Origin: Oleiagrimonas sp963817755
GTDB taxonomy: Bacteria; Pseudomonadota; Gammaproteobacteria; Xanthomonadales; Rhodanobacteraceae
NCBI GenBank assembly: GCA_963817755.1
Contig: CAWFPB010000001.1
Coordinates: forward strand, 310,001-374,000
DNA: 64,000 bases
Reading direction: 5' to 3'
Below the pieces are notes generated by a model, which was not told where the DNA came from, made no database searches, and worked only from the letters and a program-made list of their open reading frames with translations. Of the stretch, positions 40,118 through 48,361 are shown piece by piece (within the stretch, counting starts at the first letter, position 1; each line of letters begins with the position of its first letter). The position numbers and the translations under genes were made by a program.

Positions 40118-41722
40118 ATGCAGGCATGGGAATCACTGCGGTTTTTCGGTCACCGGTTGCTGGACGCGCTGTGGCCTGCCCGCAAGACGCGGGCGACATT
40201 GCGCGCCGCATGGGGCCGTCCGGGCGACAAGCACACCTGGCTGGAAAGCGACTATTTCGACCTGGTCCGCGATCGTGCGCACGGCAGCGTGGTCGACGAC
40301 CGCACCTGGCTGGACCTGGAGTACCCGCGGATCTTCCGCGACATGGATACCACGCTCACGCCGATCGGAAGCCAGTGGCTGTACCACCGGCTGCGAGCCT
40401 GCTCGCGGGGCGACGAGGATCCGCGCAGCCGCTACGAAACGTTCGAGACCTTGCGCACGCAGGCCTCGCTTCGCGAGCGCATCCAGCTGCGGCTCAAGCC
40501 GCTGGAGGACGACGCCAATGCGGACATCGCCGCGTTCCTGCTCGATGCACCCCCGCAGCCCATGAAGCACCGCGGCCTGATCGCGTGGTGGGGATTGGCC
40601 TCGTTGGCCGTGTTTCTGGGCGTGATCGTGCAGGGCTGGCCATGGTGGATCTGGCTGGGCACGGTCGCGGTCAACGGCCTGGTGTTCGTGTATTCGTCCC
40701 GGTTCCTGTTCCGCGACGTGACCACGCTCAAGGGCTGCGTGCACATGATGCAGGTCTCCGAACAGGTAGCCGCGATCGACACAGGCGGTCGGTCGTTGCC
40801 CGCCATGCATCGACTGCGTGCGCAAGCGCCGGATCGCCGCCGCGTGCGCACGGCGCTGAAGTGGTTCGTGTTCATGCATCGTCCGCTGGTGTCGAGGTTG
40901 CGGGTCTGGCTGAACCTGTTCTTCCTGGTCGAGGTGTCCATCTACAACCTGACTTTCGCGCGTTTCCTGCGGGTGCGCGCGCTGCTGGTACCGACCTTCG
41001 AGGCGCTGGGGGAACTGGACGGTTCCATTGCCGTCGCCGGATACCTGCAGCGGCATCCTGAACACTGCCAGCCCGAGTGGTGCGAAGACCAGGAGCTGGC
41101 GCTGGTCGAAGCGCGCCATCCGTTGCTGGACGATCCAGTGCCGAACTCCATCGCCCTGTCAGGCCAGTCGGTTCTGGTGACCGGCTCGAACATGGCCGGC
41201 AAGACCACCTTCATCAAGTCGGTGGGACTGCAACTGCTGCTTGGCCAGACGCTGGGCTTGTGTCTGGCGCGCGAGGCCCGCGTGCCTCGGGTACGCGTGA
41301 TGGCGGCCATACGCGGGGATCATTCGGTGGCCTCGGGCAAGAGCCACTACTTTGCCGAGGTCGAGTCGATCCGCGCGTTCATCGACCTGCACGAGCGTGG
41401 CGTGCCGGCGGTGTTCCTGATCGACGAGCTGTTCAGCGGCACCAACACCGTCGAGCGCATCGCCGCGGCGCGCGCGGTGCTCGACTGCCTGTCCCGGCGG
41501 GCGATCGTGCTGGTCACCACGCACGACGTCGAGCTGCAGGCCCTGATGCCCGACCGCTTCGTGCTGTGCCATTTCCAGGAGAATCCCGACATCGAGGGAT
41601 TCTTCGACTATCGCCTGCGGCACGGCCGGGCCACCGAGCGCAACGCCATCCGCCTGCTGGAACGCATGAGCTTCCCCGAGCGGGTGATCGCCGATGCACT
41701 GTCCTACATACAGGATTCGTAG
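40118..41722 (+). CDS. Membrane-associated MutS-like ATPase
   Basis: A 534-residue protein. Residues 1-145 resemble the MutS core helical domain; two TM helices follow (about 150-190); a second helical part precedes a C-terminal MutS ATPase with Walker A TGSNMAGKTTF, VPRVRVMAAIRGDHSVASGKSHYFAEV and Walker B VFLIDELFSGTNTVER, ending with the TTHDVEL switch. There is no mismatch-recognition or connector domain, so it is not MutS or MutS2. Its role is unknown. The ATG at 40118 follows an AAGGCAG stretch. Confidence 0.85.
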   Translation: MQAWESLRFFGHRLLDALWPARKTRATLRAAWGRPGDKHTWLESDYFDLVRDRAHGSVVDDRTWLDLEYPRIFRDMDTTLTPIGSQWLYHRLRACSRGDEDPRSRYETFETLRTQASLRERIQLRLKPLEDDANADIAAFLLDAPPQPMKHRGLIAWWGLASLAVFLGVIVQGWPWWIWLGTVAVNGLVFVYSSRFLFRDVTTLKGCVHMMQVSEQVAAIDTGGRSLPAMHRLRAQAPDRRRVRTALKWFVFMHRPLVSRLRVWLNLFFLVEVSIYNLTFARFLRVRALLVPTFEALGELDGSIAVAGYLQRHPEHCQPEWCEDQELALVEARHPLLDDPVPNSIALSGQSVLVTGSNMAGKTTFIKSVGLQLLLGQTLGLCLAREARVPRVRVMAAIRGDHSVASGKSHYFAEVESIRAFIDLHERGVPAVFLIDELFSGTNTVERIAAARAVLDCLSRRAIVLVTTHDVELQALMPDRFVLCHFQENPDIEGFFDYRLRHGRATERNAIRLLERMSFPERVIADALSYIQDS

Positions 41723-41727
41723 ATGCC

Positions 41728-41832
41728 GTAGCCCGGATAAGGCGCAGCCGCATCCGGGGTTCTTCACGACACGGAAATCCTGAAGGGTCGCCATGCGACC
41801 CACCCTGGAAGCGCTGCGCTTATCCGGGCTAC
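41728..41832. repeat. REP-like inverted repeat pair
   Basis: GTAGCCCGGATAAG at 41728-41741 faces CTTATCCGGGCTAC at 41819-41832, a perfect 14-bp terminal inverted repeat around 77 bases, with the GCGCAGCCGCATCCGGG unit inside. This is the layout of a REP doublet. It lies between two convergent genes. Confidence 0.8.
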
Positions 41833-41845
41833 GCCGACGGTCGCC

Positions 41846-42415
41846 CTACAGCCGGGCGCCGCTGGCCAGGGTCCAGGCCGCAAGTGCCAGGAACAGCAGC
41901 GCCGCGGCGATGCGCGTGGCGCGCAACGGCAGGCGGCCGGCGAAGCGCGAGCCCAGCCATACCACCGGCACGTTGGCCAGCAGCATGCCCACGGTGGTGC
42001 CGGCCACCACCTGCCACAGCGGGTGGTACTGCGCGGCCAGGACCACGGTGGCGATCTGCGTCTTGTCGCCCATCTCGGCCAGGAAGAAGGCGATGATGGT
42101 GGCGACCATGACGCCGTGGCGTGGCTGCGCCTCGGTGTCGTCCTGCTCCATGCGGTCGGGGATCAGGATCCACACCGACATGGCCAGCAAGGAGGCAACC
42201 ACCGCCCAGTGCAGGATCTCCGGCGTGAGCCAGCGCGCCAGCAGTTCGCCCACCGCGCCGGCCAGCGCGTGGTTGACGATGGTGGCCAGCAGGATGCCGA
42301 TGCAGATCGGCCAGGGCTTGCGGTAGCGCGCCGCCAGGATCAGTGAGAGCAGCTGGGTCTTGTCGCCGACTTCGGCCAGCGCGACGGTGGCGGTGGCAAT
42401 GAGGAAAGTCTGCAC
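41846..42415 (-). CDS. GDT1/UPF0016-family manganese exporter
   Basis: A 189-residue protein with about six TM helices and the two family signatures, EVGDKTQLLSL and EMGDKTQIATV. GDT1-family proteins (TMEM165, bacterial MntX/Mnx) are cation/proton exchangers and export manganese in Xanthomonas and Vibrio. I chose the GTG at 42415 (VQTFLIATATVALAE) because it is preceded by AAGGA and matches the family start. A yybP-ykoY-like element lies directly upstream, which supports a manganese role. Confidence 0.93.
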   Translation of the reverse strand: MQTFLIATATVALAEVGDKTQLLSLILAARYRKPWPICIGILLATIVNHALAGAVGELLARWLTPEILHWAVVASLLAMSVWILIPDRMEQDDTEAQPRHGVMVATIIAFFLAEMGDKTQIATVVLAAQYHPLWQVVAGTTVGMLLANVPVVWLGSRFAGRLPLRATRIAAALLFLALAAWTLASGARL

Positions 42416-42439
42416 GCGGGTTTCCTTGGGACCGGGGAC

Positions 42440-42612
42440 GAATGGACACGATGATTCACATGCCTCGCCCCGGTCGGGTCGGTGCATGGGAACCAGCGGT
42501 CTTGCCGGAAGCGGAGGACATCCGCGCCGCGCGCGCCAGGATCGATCGATCCAGTGTGTTGACGCGAGCACCGGCGCGTTTCGTCGCCGGTCGGCTACTC
42601 CCCGATGGAGCG
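42440..42612 (-). promoter_or_regulatory. yybP-ykoY-like manganese riboswitch
   Basis: Read on the minus strand, the leader contains GGGGAGTAGCC (42594-42604), a paired arm with CCGGCG/CGCCGG, GTCAACACACTGG (42551-42563), and GGCAAGACC (42499-42507), in the order of the Mn2+-sensing yybP-ykoY element. It sits between the upstream end and the GTG of the exporter gene. The exact 3' boundary is uncertain. Confidence 0.75.
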
Positions 42613-42720
42613 CTGGAAGCCTAAAGCAAGCCCGACGGGACTGCAACGCAGCGCTTCACCGCAGGATCAGCCGCCAGCGAGCATACTGGTGAGCGTTGTT
42701 CGCCATGGGAGACCGATTCG

Positions 42721-43689
42721 ATGCAATACCGCCGACTGGGCCGCACCGGCCTGAAGCTTTCCGCCCTGTCCTACGGTGCCTGGGTGACATTCGGCCGTCA
42801 GGTCGAGCGCAAGCAGGCCGCCGATTTGCTGACCATGGCGCACGACCACGGCGTGAACTTCTTCGATAATGCCGAGACGTACGCCGCCGGCGATGCCGAA
42901 CGCGTGATGGGGCAGGCGCTCAAGGACATGAATCGACCGCGCGACAGCTACTGCGTGTCGAGCAAGGTGTACTTCGGCGCGCGCACCGAGCCCGCGCCGA
43001 CCCAGCGCGGCCTGTCGCGCAAGCACGTGCGCGAGGCCTGCGACCAGGCGCTGCAGCGCCTGCAGGTCGATTACCTGGACCTGTACTTCTGCCACCGTCC
43101 CGACGAGGACACGCCGGTGGAGGAAACCGTGTTCGCCATGGACACGCTGATCCGCCAGGGCAAGGTGCTGTACTGGGGCACCTCCGAATGGCCGGCCGAC
43201 CGCATCCGCGAGGCGCATCTGGTGGCGCGTGCGCATCACCTGCATGGGCCGAGCATGGAGCAGCCGCAGTACAACCTGCTGCATCGCGAGCGGTTCGAGG
43301 TGGAGTACGCGCCGCTGTACGAGGAATTCGGCATGGGCACCACGATCTGGTCGCCGCTGGCCTCGGGGCTGCTGACCGGCAAGTACCGCGACGGCATTCC
43401 CGACGATTCGCGCTTGAACCTGCCCGGCTACGAATGGCTGCGCGAGGCGGTGATGGAGGACCCCACGCGCCTGGAGAAGGCCCATGCCGTGGCCGACATT
43501 GCCGACCAGATGGGCATTGCGCCGGCACAGTTCGCGTTGGCCTGGTGCCTGAAGAACCCGCATGTGTCGACGGTGCTTCTGGGCGCCAGCAAGCCTGAAC
43601 AGCTCAAGCAGAATCTGGCGGCGCTGGACGTCGTCGAACAGCTGGATGCGTCCGTCATGCAGCGTGTCGAGAAGGCACTGGCCGGCTGA
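42721..43689 (+). CDS. Aldo/keto reductase (Kv-beta/YghZ-like)
   Basis: A 322-residue TIM-barrel oxidoreductase. The catalytic tetrad is visible: Asp and Tyr in FFDNAETY, Lys in VSSKVYF, His in YFCHRPDED. GTSEWPADRI, MEQPQYNLLHRE and WSPLASGLLTGKY match the voltage-gated-channel beta-subunit branch that includes E. coli YghZ. It uses NADPH to reduce aldehydes; the substrate is unknown. It is a single gene ended by a strong inverted repeat. Confidence 0.92.
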   Translation: MQYRRLGRTGLKLSALSYGAWVTFGRQVERKQAADLLTMAHDHGVNFFDNAETYAAGDAERVMGQALKDMNRPRDSYCVSSKVYFGARTEPAPTQRGLSRKHVREACDQALQRLQVDYLDLYFCHRPDEDTPVEETVFAMDTLIRQGKVLYWGTSEWPADRIREAHLVARAHHLHGPSMEQPQYNLLHRERFEVEYAPLYEEFGMGTTIWSPLASGLLTGKYRDGIPDDSRLNLPGYEWLREAVMEDPTRLEKAHAVADIADQMGIAPAQFALAWCLKNPHVSTVLLGASKPEQLKQNLAALDVVEQLDASVMQRVEKALAG

Positions 43690-43723
43690 ATCGGTCGACA
43701 TCGGGACAACGCGATGACGTTTA

Positions 43724-43753
43724 CGAAAGGGCCGCCTCCAGGCGGCCCTTTCG
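43724..43753. terminator. Bidirectional terminator between convergent genes
   Basis: A perfect 13-bp inverted repeat (CGAAAGGGCCGCC 43724-43736, loop TCCA, GGCGGCCCTTTCG 43741-43753) lies between the convergent reductase and PDZ-protein genes. The AAA/TTT ends give short T runs on both strands. Confidence 0.8.
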
Positions 43754-43770
43754 TGATTCGGTTCAACGGT

Positions 43771-44784
43771 TCAAGCCGAAGTGCCGGGCGGCGGCGGTGG
43801 GACCGGCGGCGCCGGCGGCGGGGGCGGCGGTGCAACGGGAGGAGCCGGCGGCGGGGGCGGCGGAAGGAGGGCGTCGAGCGACGGAACCTTCATCATCACC
43901 GTACGGGTGTGCCCATGGCGTCGCACCGTGATCTTCGCCTCGCCTTTGCCCTTGTGCTCGTGCAGTGCGCGCATCACGTCTTCAGGATTGTCGACGGCTT
44001 TGCCGTCGATACGGGTGATCACGTCTCCGGCCCTCAGCCCCGGATAGCGCTTGCTGTCTCCGGACAGGACCAGCGCGCCCTTGTCGGTGCCGAAATAGCC
44101 GCCCAGGTCCTTGTTCAGGGAGGACAGGTTCAGGCCCCACCACGGCTGGCCGACGAAGAAGATGCGATGGTTCATGTGCAAGCGGTCGAGCTTCTTGCGC
44201 GCATCGATGATCACCCGCTCGATGTTCTCGCCGTTCTTGTCGTTCCACTCCATGCGGCGTTCGGCGAGGGCCGAGGGCCAGTCGGAAGCCTCGCGTCGCT
44301 GTGCAGTGATGTGCACCGTGCGCAGCTTGCCGTCACGTTCGATCCTGAGCGCCACCTTCTGGCCCACGTCCAGGTCGTGCAGGTGCTTGATCGGTTTGCC
44401 CAGCGGTCCACCGATCGCCGGTTTGCCATCGACCGAGACAATCACGTCGCCGGCCTTGATGCCCGCGTTGTCGGCGGGTGACCCGGGGGTGACGGCGAGC
44501 ACCTTGATGTTCTGCTTTTCGGGGACCATCACGATGCCGAGCATGCCGCGGTGGGGGTTGCCCATCACGCGGAAGGCGTAGACCCGCGGGTTGTCGGCAT
44601 TCATCTTTTCGGCGAGTTTTCCCATGCGTTCGCCGAGCTGCTGCATCTGCTGCTGCAGTTGCGAAAACTCCTTCTGGAGCCTGGCTTGTTCGGCCGCCGT
44701 GGGCGGTGGGTTCTTTGCCGGTGCGGCCTGGACCGCCGTGGCGGCCAGCGCCAGCAAGGCGGTACAGAGGATGCGTTTGTACAT
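43771..44784 (-). CDS. Periplasmic double-PDZ protein with Pro-rich tail
   Basis: A 337-residue secreted protein. A signal peptide (MYKRILCTALLALAATAVQA) precedes a Gln-rich coiled segment (about 30-62), a first PDZ domain (about 80-170, LAVTPGSPADNAGIKAGDVIVSVDG), a second PDZ domain (about 215-295, GLRAGDVITRIDG) and a C-terminal Pro/Ala tail. No protease domain is present, so it may hold or present substrates. It is the last gene of a sigma / anti-sigma / PDZ operon and may be part of an envelope-stress circuit. Confidence 0.88.
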   Translation of the reverse strand: MYKRILCTALLALAATAVQAAPAKNPPPTAAEQARLQKEFSQLQQQMQQLGERMGKLAEKMNADNPRVYAFRVMGNPHRGMLGIVMVPEKQNIKVLAVTPGSPADNAGIKAGDVIVSVDGKPAIGGPLGKPIKHLHDLDVGQKVALRIERDGKLRTVHITAQRREASDWPSALAERRMEWNDKNGENIERVIIDARKKLDRLHMNHRIFFVGQPWWGLNLSSLNKDLGGYFGTDKGALVLSGDSKRYPGLRAGDVITRIDGKAVDNPEDVMRALHEHKGKGEAKITVRRHGHTRTVMMKVPSLDALLPPPPPPAPPVAPPPPPPAPPVPPPPPGTSA

Positions 44785-44801
44785 GGGGAGACTCCTCGCG
44801 T

Positions 44802-45389
44802 TCAAAGTCGGAAGGTGGCGCTGCCGCTTTCGGCCATGACCGGCCGTCCGGACAACGGGGACTGGGTGGCTCGCAGCATGGCCAGGTCCTGCAGCAGCCG
44901 AATGCGCTGCTGCCACAGGGCGCGGCGATCTCCGGCATGGCCGGGCGCAGCCAACTGCAGGTCGATCAGGCTGATGCGGTCCTGCAGGCCGACGGCGCTG
45001 GCCAGTGCAGGGCCCTGTAGCGGGGCGCCGTTGGCACGCAATTCGCCCAGCCACTGTTCCAGTCGCATCGAGTGGTTCTGCAACTGCGCCAGCGTGACGC
45101 CGTCGTGGGTTACCGCCATCCTGGCCGGATTCGTCTGCGCCGGGCCGGCGAGCGTTGTCGGACGATCTGTACGGACCGCCAACCCGACGCCCAGTGCGAC
45201 GAGCAGGCTGGCCGCCATGGCCAGCGGCAGACCCGTACGCAGCAGGCGGCGGCGCCGCTGTCGCAAGGCGATGCGAGCGCGGATACGCGCGAAGGTATCG
45301 GCGTCCGGCGCGTGATCGGGTAGGGCGCGCAGGGCCTGGTTTGGCGAGTTCAGGTCGAATTCGGGGCGGGAGGTATTTCGGTTCATCAT
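44802..45389 (-). CDS. Putative anti-sigma or membrane partner of the ECF sigma factor
   Basis: A 195-residue protein: a cytoplasmic N-terminus (1-48, basic near 40-50), one TM helix (about 52-72, LPLAMAASLLVALGVGLAV) and a periplasmic helical part. This is the layout of a membrane-bound anti-sigma factor, but no zinc HxxxCxxC motif or family signature is present. The start overlaps the sigma gene by four bases (ATGA), as expected for a regulator made in fixed ratio with it. The function is inferred from layout and position only. Confidence 0.6.
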   Translation of the reverse strand: MMNRNTSRPEFDLNSPNQALRALPDHAPDADTFARIRARIALRQRRRRLLRTGLPLAMAASLLVALGVGLAVRTDRPTTLAGPAQTNPARMAVTHDGVTLAQLQNHSMRLEQWLGELRANGAPLQGPALASAVGLQDRISLIDLQLAAPGHAGDRRALWQQRIRLLQDLAMLRATQSPLSGRPVMAESGSATFRL

Positions 45390-45982
45390 GCATTCCCCGC
45401 GGCGTTGATCAGGCACGGAGCGGCGTCGGTTTTCGGCGTCAGGAGTTCGCGCAGGCGCCGGGTGGCGCGCGCCAGCTGCGATTTGGAAAAGCTCACGCTG
45501 CGCCCGAACTGCTCGGCGATCTCCACGTGGGTGTAACCCTCCACGTGGTACAGCCAGAGCACGGCGCGCGCGGTGTCGGGCAGGGCGGCCAGGGCACGTT
45601 CCAGCGTCTGCGCATCGGCGTGGCGCCAGGGTGCGGGCGTGGCGTCGGCAAGGTCGTGTTCGTCGATGGGCGTGGGGTCGAAGCGCCCGCGCTTGCGCAG
45701 GTGCATCAGCGCCTCGTTGACCACCAGTTGCCGCAGCCAGCCCCAGAACGGTGCCTCGCCGCGGAACTGCGCGATGCGCTCGAAGGCCTTGATCATCACG
45801 TCCTGCAGGATCTCCTGCGCGCTCTCGCGATGCCCGGTCAGGCGCAGGGCCAGGGTGAAGGCCGGCCGTTCGAAGCGTCGGTAGACCTGCTCGAACGCCT
45901 CCAGGTCGCCCTCGCGCAAGCGGGCGACGAGGCGATCGGGAATGTCCTGGCGGAAGGTCGAGTGGGCGTTCACATCTACCAT
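45386..45982 (-). CDS. ECF-family RNA polymerase sigma factor
   Basis: A 198-residue sigma factor. Region 2 spans about 30-100 (ESAQEILQDVMIKAFERIAQFRGEAPFWGWL) and region 4 about 130-185 (LPDTARAVLWLYHVEGYTHVEIAEQFGRS). It lacks region 3, as ECF factors do. The ATG at 45982 (MVDVNAHSTF) is chosen because the longer frame covers the promoter region of the divergent transporter operon. It probably controls its own operon and others under envelope or oxidative stress. Confidence 0.9.
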   Translation of the reverse strand: MVDVNAHSTFRQDIPDRLVARLREGDLEAFEQVYRRFERPAFTLALRLTGHRESAQEILQDVMIKAFERIAQFRGEAPFWGWLRQLVVNEALMHLRKRGRFDPTPIDEHDLADATPAPWRHADAQTLERALAALPDTARAVLWLYHVEGYTHVEIAEQFGRSVSFSKSQLARATRRLRELLTPKTDAAPCLINAAGNA

Positions 45983-46015
45983 GATGCGCCAGCCGGCAAA
46001 AGGGTCGCACCCGAC

Positions 46016-46073
46016 GGTGTCCGGCACGCCCGTCCGGGCGTTCAGGGTGTCCGGACAGGTGTCCGCGGACACC
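46016..46073. promoter_or_regulatory. Three GGTGTCCG repeats, candidate enhancer (UAS) sites
   Basis: GGTGTCCG occurs at 46016, 46046 and 46058. The second copy is part of the palindrome TGTCCGGACA (46048-46057) and the third of the perfect 16-bp palindrome GGTGTCCGCGGACACC (46058-46073). They lie about 95-150 bases upstream of the expected start of the sigma-54 promoter at 46140, the usual distance for an NtrC-type activator. They are also in the leader of the divergent sigma gene. Confidence 0.6.
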
Positions 46074-46106
46074 GTCGACGGCACGGCGGAGATGTATAAA
46101 AACCTA

Positions 46107-46133
46107 TGTAATACAGTTATATGCTGTATTACA
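46107..46133. promoter_or_regulatory. Perfect 10-bp inverted repeat, candidate operator
   Basis: TGTAATACAG (46107-46116), a 7-base spacer, then CTGTATTACA (46124-46133). It stands 7 bases upstream of the sigma-54 promoter, in an AT-rich patch in otherwise GC-rich DNA. The symmetry suggests a dimeric regulator; it could be a repressor site or an extra activator site. The regulator is not in the window. Confidence 0.6.
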
Positions 46134-46139
46134 GAGGGG

Positions 46140-46157
46140 TTGGCACGGGGTTTGCAG
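46140..46157 (+). promoter_or_regulatory. Sigma-54 (RpoN) -24/-12 promoter of the export operon
   Basis: TTGGCACGGGGTTTGCAG matches the consensus TGGCAC-N5-TTGCA. The GG (46142-46143) and GC (46154-46155) doublets are exactly 10 bases apart. Transcription would begin near 46168, 33 bases before the first gene. This type of promoter needs an AAA+ activator bound upstream. Confidence 0.85.
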
Positions 46158-46200
46158 CTTCCCCTCGTGAACGCGCCCGCCGGGCGCAGGGGAAAGACAC

Positions 46201-47469
46201 ATGATTCGAGATACATCCGCCCAGGACCAGCTGATCGAGGTCAAGACCGGGCGCCGTCGCCTGATCTGGATCGGTTCGGCGATCGTGGCCGTGGTGCTGA
46301 TTGCCCTGGTGATTCCGGGGCTGCGTCATTCGCTGTCGGCATCCAGTTCCGTCAGCGCCTCGCGGCTGTCCTTCGCCACCGTCAAGCGTGGCACCTTCAT
46401 CAACGACATCGCCGCCGACGGTCGCGTGGTGGCCGCGGTGCGCCCGACCCTGTATGCCAATTCGCAGGGCATGGTCACCCTCAAGGTGCATGCCGGCGAC
46501 ACGGTCAAGAAGGGCCAGGTGATGGCCGTCATCGACAGTCCGGAGCTGAAGAACAAGCTGGCGCAGGAGCAGTCGCAGATGGATGCGCTGGAGGTGGACT
46601 ACCAGCGTGCCCTCATCGACGCGCGCAAGCAGCGCGGCCAGCTGGAGCAGGACTACGAGAACGCCAAGATCGACGCCAAGAGTGCCAAGCGTGACTACCA
46701 GCGTTATCTCCAGGCCTTCCACAACGGTGCCTATTCCAAGTCCCAGGTGGATCACGCCGAGGACAACGTGGAGAAGGCCGACATCAAGCTGAAGAACGCC
46801 AAGCAGAACCTCGGCCTGGACAACAACAGCCTGGAATTCAACGTCAAGGCCAAGAAGCTCGCGCATGATCGCCAGGCCTTGCTGGTGGCCGACTACAAGC
46901 GCCGGGTCGAGGACCTCAACGTGCGCTCGCCGGTCAACGGCCAGGTCGGCCAGTTGTTCGTGGCGCCGCGTGCCACCGTGGCCAAGGACGCCAAGCTGCT
47001 CAGCGTCATCGACCTGTCGGCGCTGGAAGTGCAGGTGCAGGTGCCCGAGAGCTTCGCCCGCGACCTGGGCGTGGGCATGCCCGCGCGCATCAGCGGCAGT
47101 GGCAACCACTGGAACGGCAAGGTCAGCGCGATCTCGCCCGAGGTGGTCAACGGCGAGGTCGCCGCGCGGGTGCGCTTCGAGGGCGCCAAGCCCGAGAACC
47201 TGCGCCAGAACCAGCGACTGTCCGTGCGCATCGTGCTGGACAAGCGCGAGAACGTGCTGACCGTGGCGCGCGGGTCCTTCGTCGACGAATCCGGCGGTCG
47301 CTACGCCTACGTGGTCCACGACGGCATCGCGGTGAAGACCCCGATCCGCGTCGGCTCCAGCTCCATCGACAAGGTCGAGATCCTGCAGGGCCTGAAGGTC
47401 GGCGACAAGGTCGTGATCTCGGGCACGGACAACTTCAACGGCGCCGCTCGCGTGGCGATCAGCGATTGA
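46201..47469 (+). CDS. HlyD/MacA-type periplasmic adaptor protein
   Basis: A 422-residue adaptor. An N-terminal TM helix (about 20-42) anchors it. A first half-lipoyl segment (ANSQGMVTLKVHAGDTVKKGQVMAVID), a long coiled-coil hairpin (about 115-235) and a second lipoyl half (LNVRSPVNGQVGQLFVAPRATV) follow, then beta-barrel and membrane-proximal domains. It would link the inner-membrane permease to a TolC-like channel, which is not in the window. It is the first gene after the sigma-54 promoter, with an AGGGGAAAG ribosome site. Confidence 0.93.
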   Translation: MIRDTSAQDQLIEVKTGRRRLIWIGSAIVAVVLIALVIPGLRHSLSASSSVSASRLSFATVKRGTFINDIAADGRVVAAVRPTLYANSQGMVTLKVHAGDTVKKGQVMAVIDSPELKNKLAQEQSQMDALEVDYQRALIDARKQRGQLEQDYENAKIDAKSAKRDYQRYLQAFHNGAYSKSQVDHAEDNVEKADIKLKNAKQNLGLDNNSLEFNVKAKKLAHDRQALLVADYKRRVEDLNVRSPVNGQVGQLFVAPRATVAKDAKLLSVIDLSALEVQVQVPESFARDLGVGMPARISGSGNHWNGKVSAISPEVVNGEVAARVRFEGAKPENLRQNQRLSVRIVLDKRENVLTVARGSFVDESGGRYAYVVHDGIAVKTPIRVGSSSIDKVEILQGLKVGDKVVISGTDNFNGAARVAISD

Positions 47470-47472
47470 AGG

Positions 47473-47503
47473 CCGGGACTCGGGTCCCGAGTCCCGGGTC
47501 CCG
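47473..47503. repeat. GGGACTC-family palindrome between adaptor and ATPase genes
   Basis: A 25-base near-palindrome with 12-bp arms (47473-47484 and 47486-47497) made of GGGACTC and its complement, with one further GGGTCCC unit. It belongs to the dispersed family seen in the gsp block and lies inside an operon, in the 98-base gap before the ATPase. Confidence 0.8.
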
Positions 47504-47567
47504 ATCCACAGACCCAAAACCCCAACAAACGCCAATCCACAGAACGCCACCAAAGGAAGCAACCACC

Positions 47568-48284
<717 letters not shown>

Positions 48285-48361
48285 GGCCGGTCGGCTACGC
48301 ATTACCGGCCGGATTCGTTCCGGCCCGCCGTTCCCTGCGGGGAACCTGACGGAGTCACTCG

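Noticed and set aside
42442..42624. A small plus-strand gene upstream of the aldo/keto reductase
   Set aside because: It is antisense to the manganese riboswitch leader and has no ribosome site or known motif.
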